Source: an uncultured Chloroflexota bacterium (GTDB lineage Bacteria > Chloroflexota > Chloroflexia > Chloroflexales > Roseiflexaceae). From it: a stretch of 6,337 nucleotides of DNA. The position numbers and the translations under genes were made by a program. The first letter of the stretch is position 1. Every line of letters begins with the position of its first letter. Below the pieces are notes generated by a model. The model saw only the letters and a list, made by a program, of their open reading frames with translations, made no database searches and was not told the DNA's origin. Location: positions 1 to 6,337 of the forward strand of contig CALFIC010000152.1 in NCBI GenBank assembly GCA_937876225.1, written 5' to 3'. Positions 6,308 to 6,337 of the stretch are shown piece after piece.

Positions 6308-6337
6308 ATGAAAAATCCTGACACGATGTGTTTGCTC
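6308..6337 (+). CDS. Possible first codons of a divergent gene, partial
   Basis: ATG 6308 opens a frame reading MKNPDTMCLL to the window edge, placed suitably behind the extended -10 at 6272-6280. There is no Shine-Dalgarno site before it or before the second in-frame ATG at 6326, so the true start may lie beyond the window. Ten codons are too few to identify a product. The support is the upstream promoter and the divergent layout only. Confidence 0.25.
   Translation, partial: MKNPDTMCLL

Overview
The window holds three complete genes and one partial gene on the minus strand, plus a divergent promoter region at the right edge. The DNA is bacterial: Shine-Dalgarno sites, sigma70-type promoters, a lipoprotein signal peptide, and short or overlapping gene junctions. 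Base composition looks close to 50% GC by eye. The caa3-type oxidase subunit, anaplerotic PEP carboxylase and SUGCT-like CoA transferase would fit a filamentous Chloroflexota bacterium such as a Herpetosiphon or Chloroflexus relative. That is a tentative inference with no diagnostic marker behind it. Nothing here looks like a phage, insertion sequence, integron, CRISPR array or RNA gene. Layout, in the direction of minus-strand transcription (right to left): bases 6085-6307 are an AT-rich divergent regulatory region. It carries an extended -10 promoter reading left into ppc, with a 13-base perfect palindrome where its -35 element would lie. A second extended -10 promoter reads right toward a gene whose first codons may begin at 6308. 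The leftward unit is ppc (PEP carboxylase, 933 aa), then 13 bases later a family III CoA transferase (396 aa), whose stop codon shares one base with the GTG start of tlyA (rRNA 2'-O-methyltransferase, 265 aa). These three probably form one operon. PEP carboxylase makes oxaloacetate from PEP and bicarbonate. The CoA transferase probably moves CoA between dicarboxylic or related acids, so the two may share C4-acid metabolism. TlyA modifies ribosomal RNA and appears to be only a co-transcribed passenger. After tlyA comes a 288-base gap without a convincing terminator. It holds a good sigma70 promoter (TTGACG, 17 bases, TATAAA) for the last gene, a tandem TTGCACA repeat just upstream of the -35, and a leader of about 138 bases. 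A short Cys/His-rich open frame runs through the leader and ends inside the ribosome binding site of coxB. The last gene, coxB, runs off the left edge. It encodes a lipoprotein cytochrome c oxidase subunit II with a complete CuA site and a fused C-terminal cytochrome c domain (caa3 type). The genes themselves are ordinary core-metabolism genes. The points most worth a second look are regulatory: the coxB promoter and leader, and the palindrome over the ppc promoter. I see no clear evidence of a new multi-gene system.
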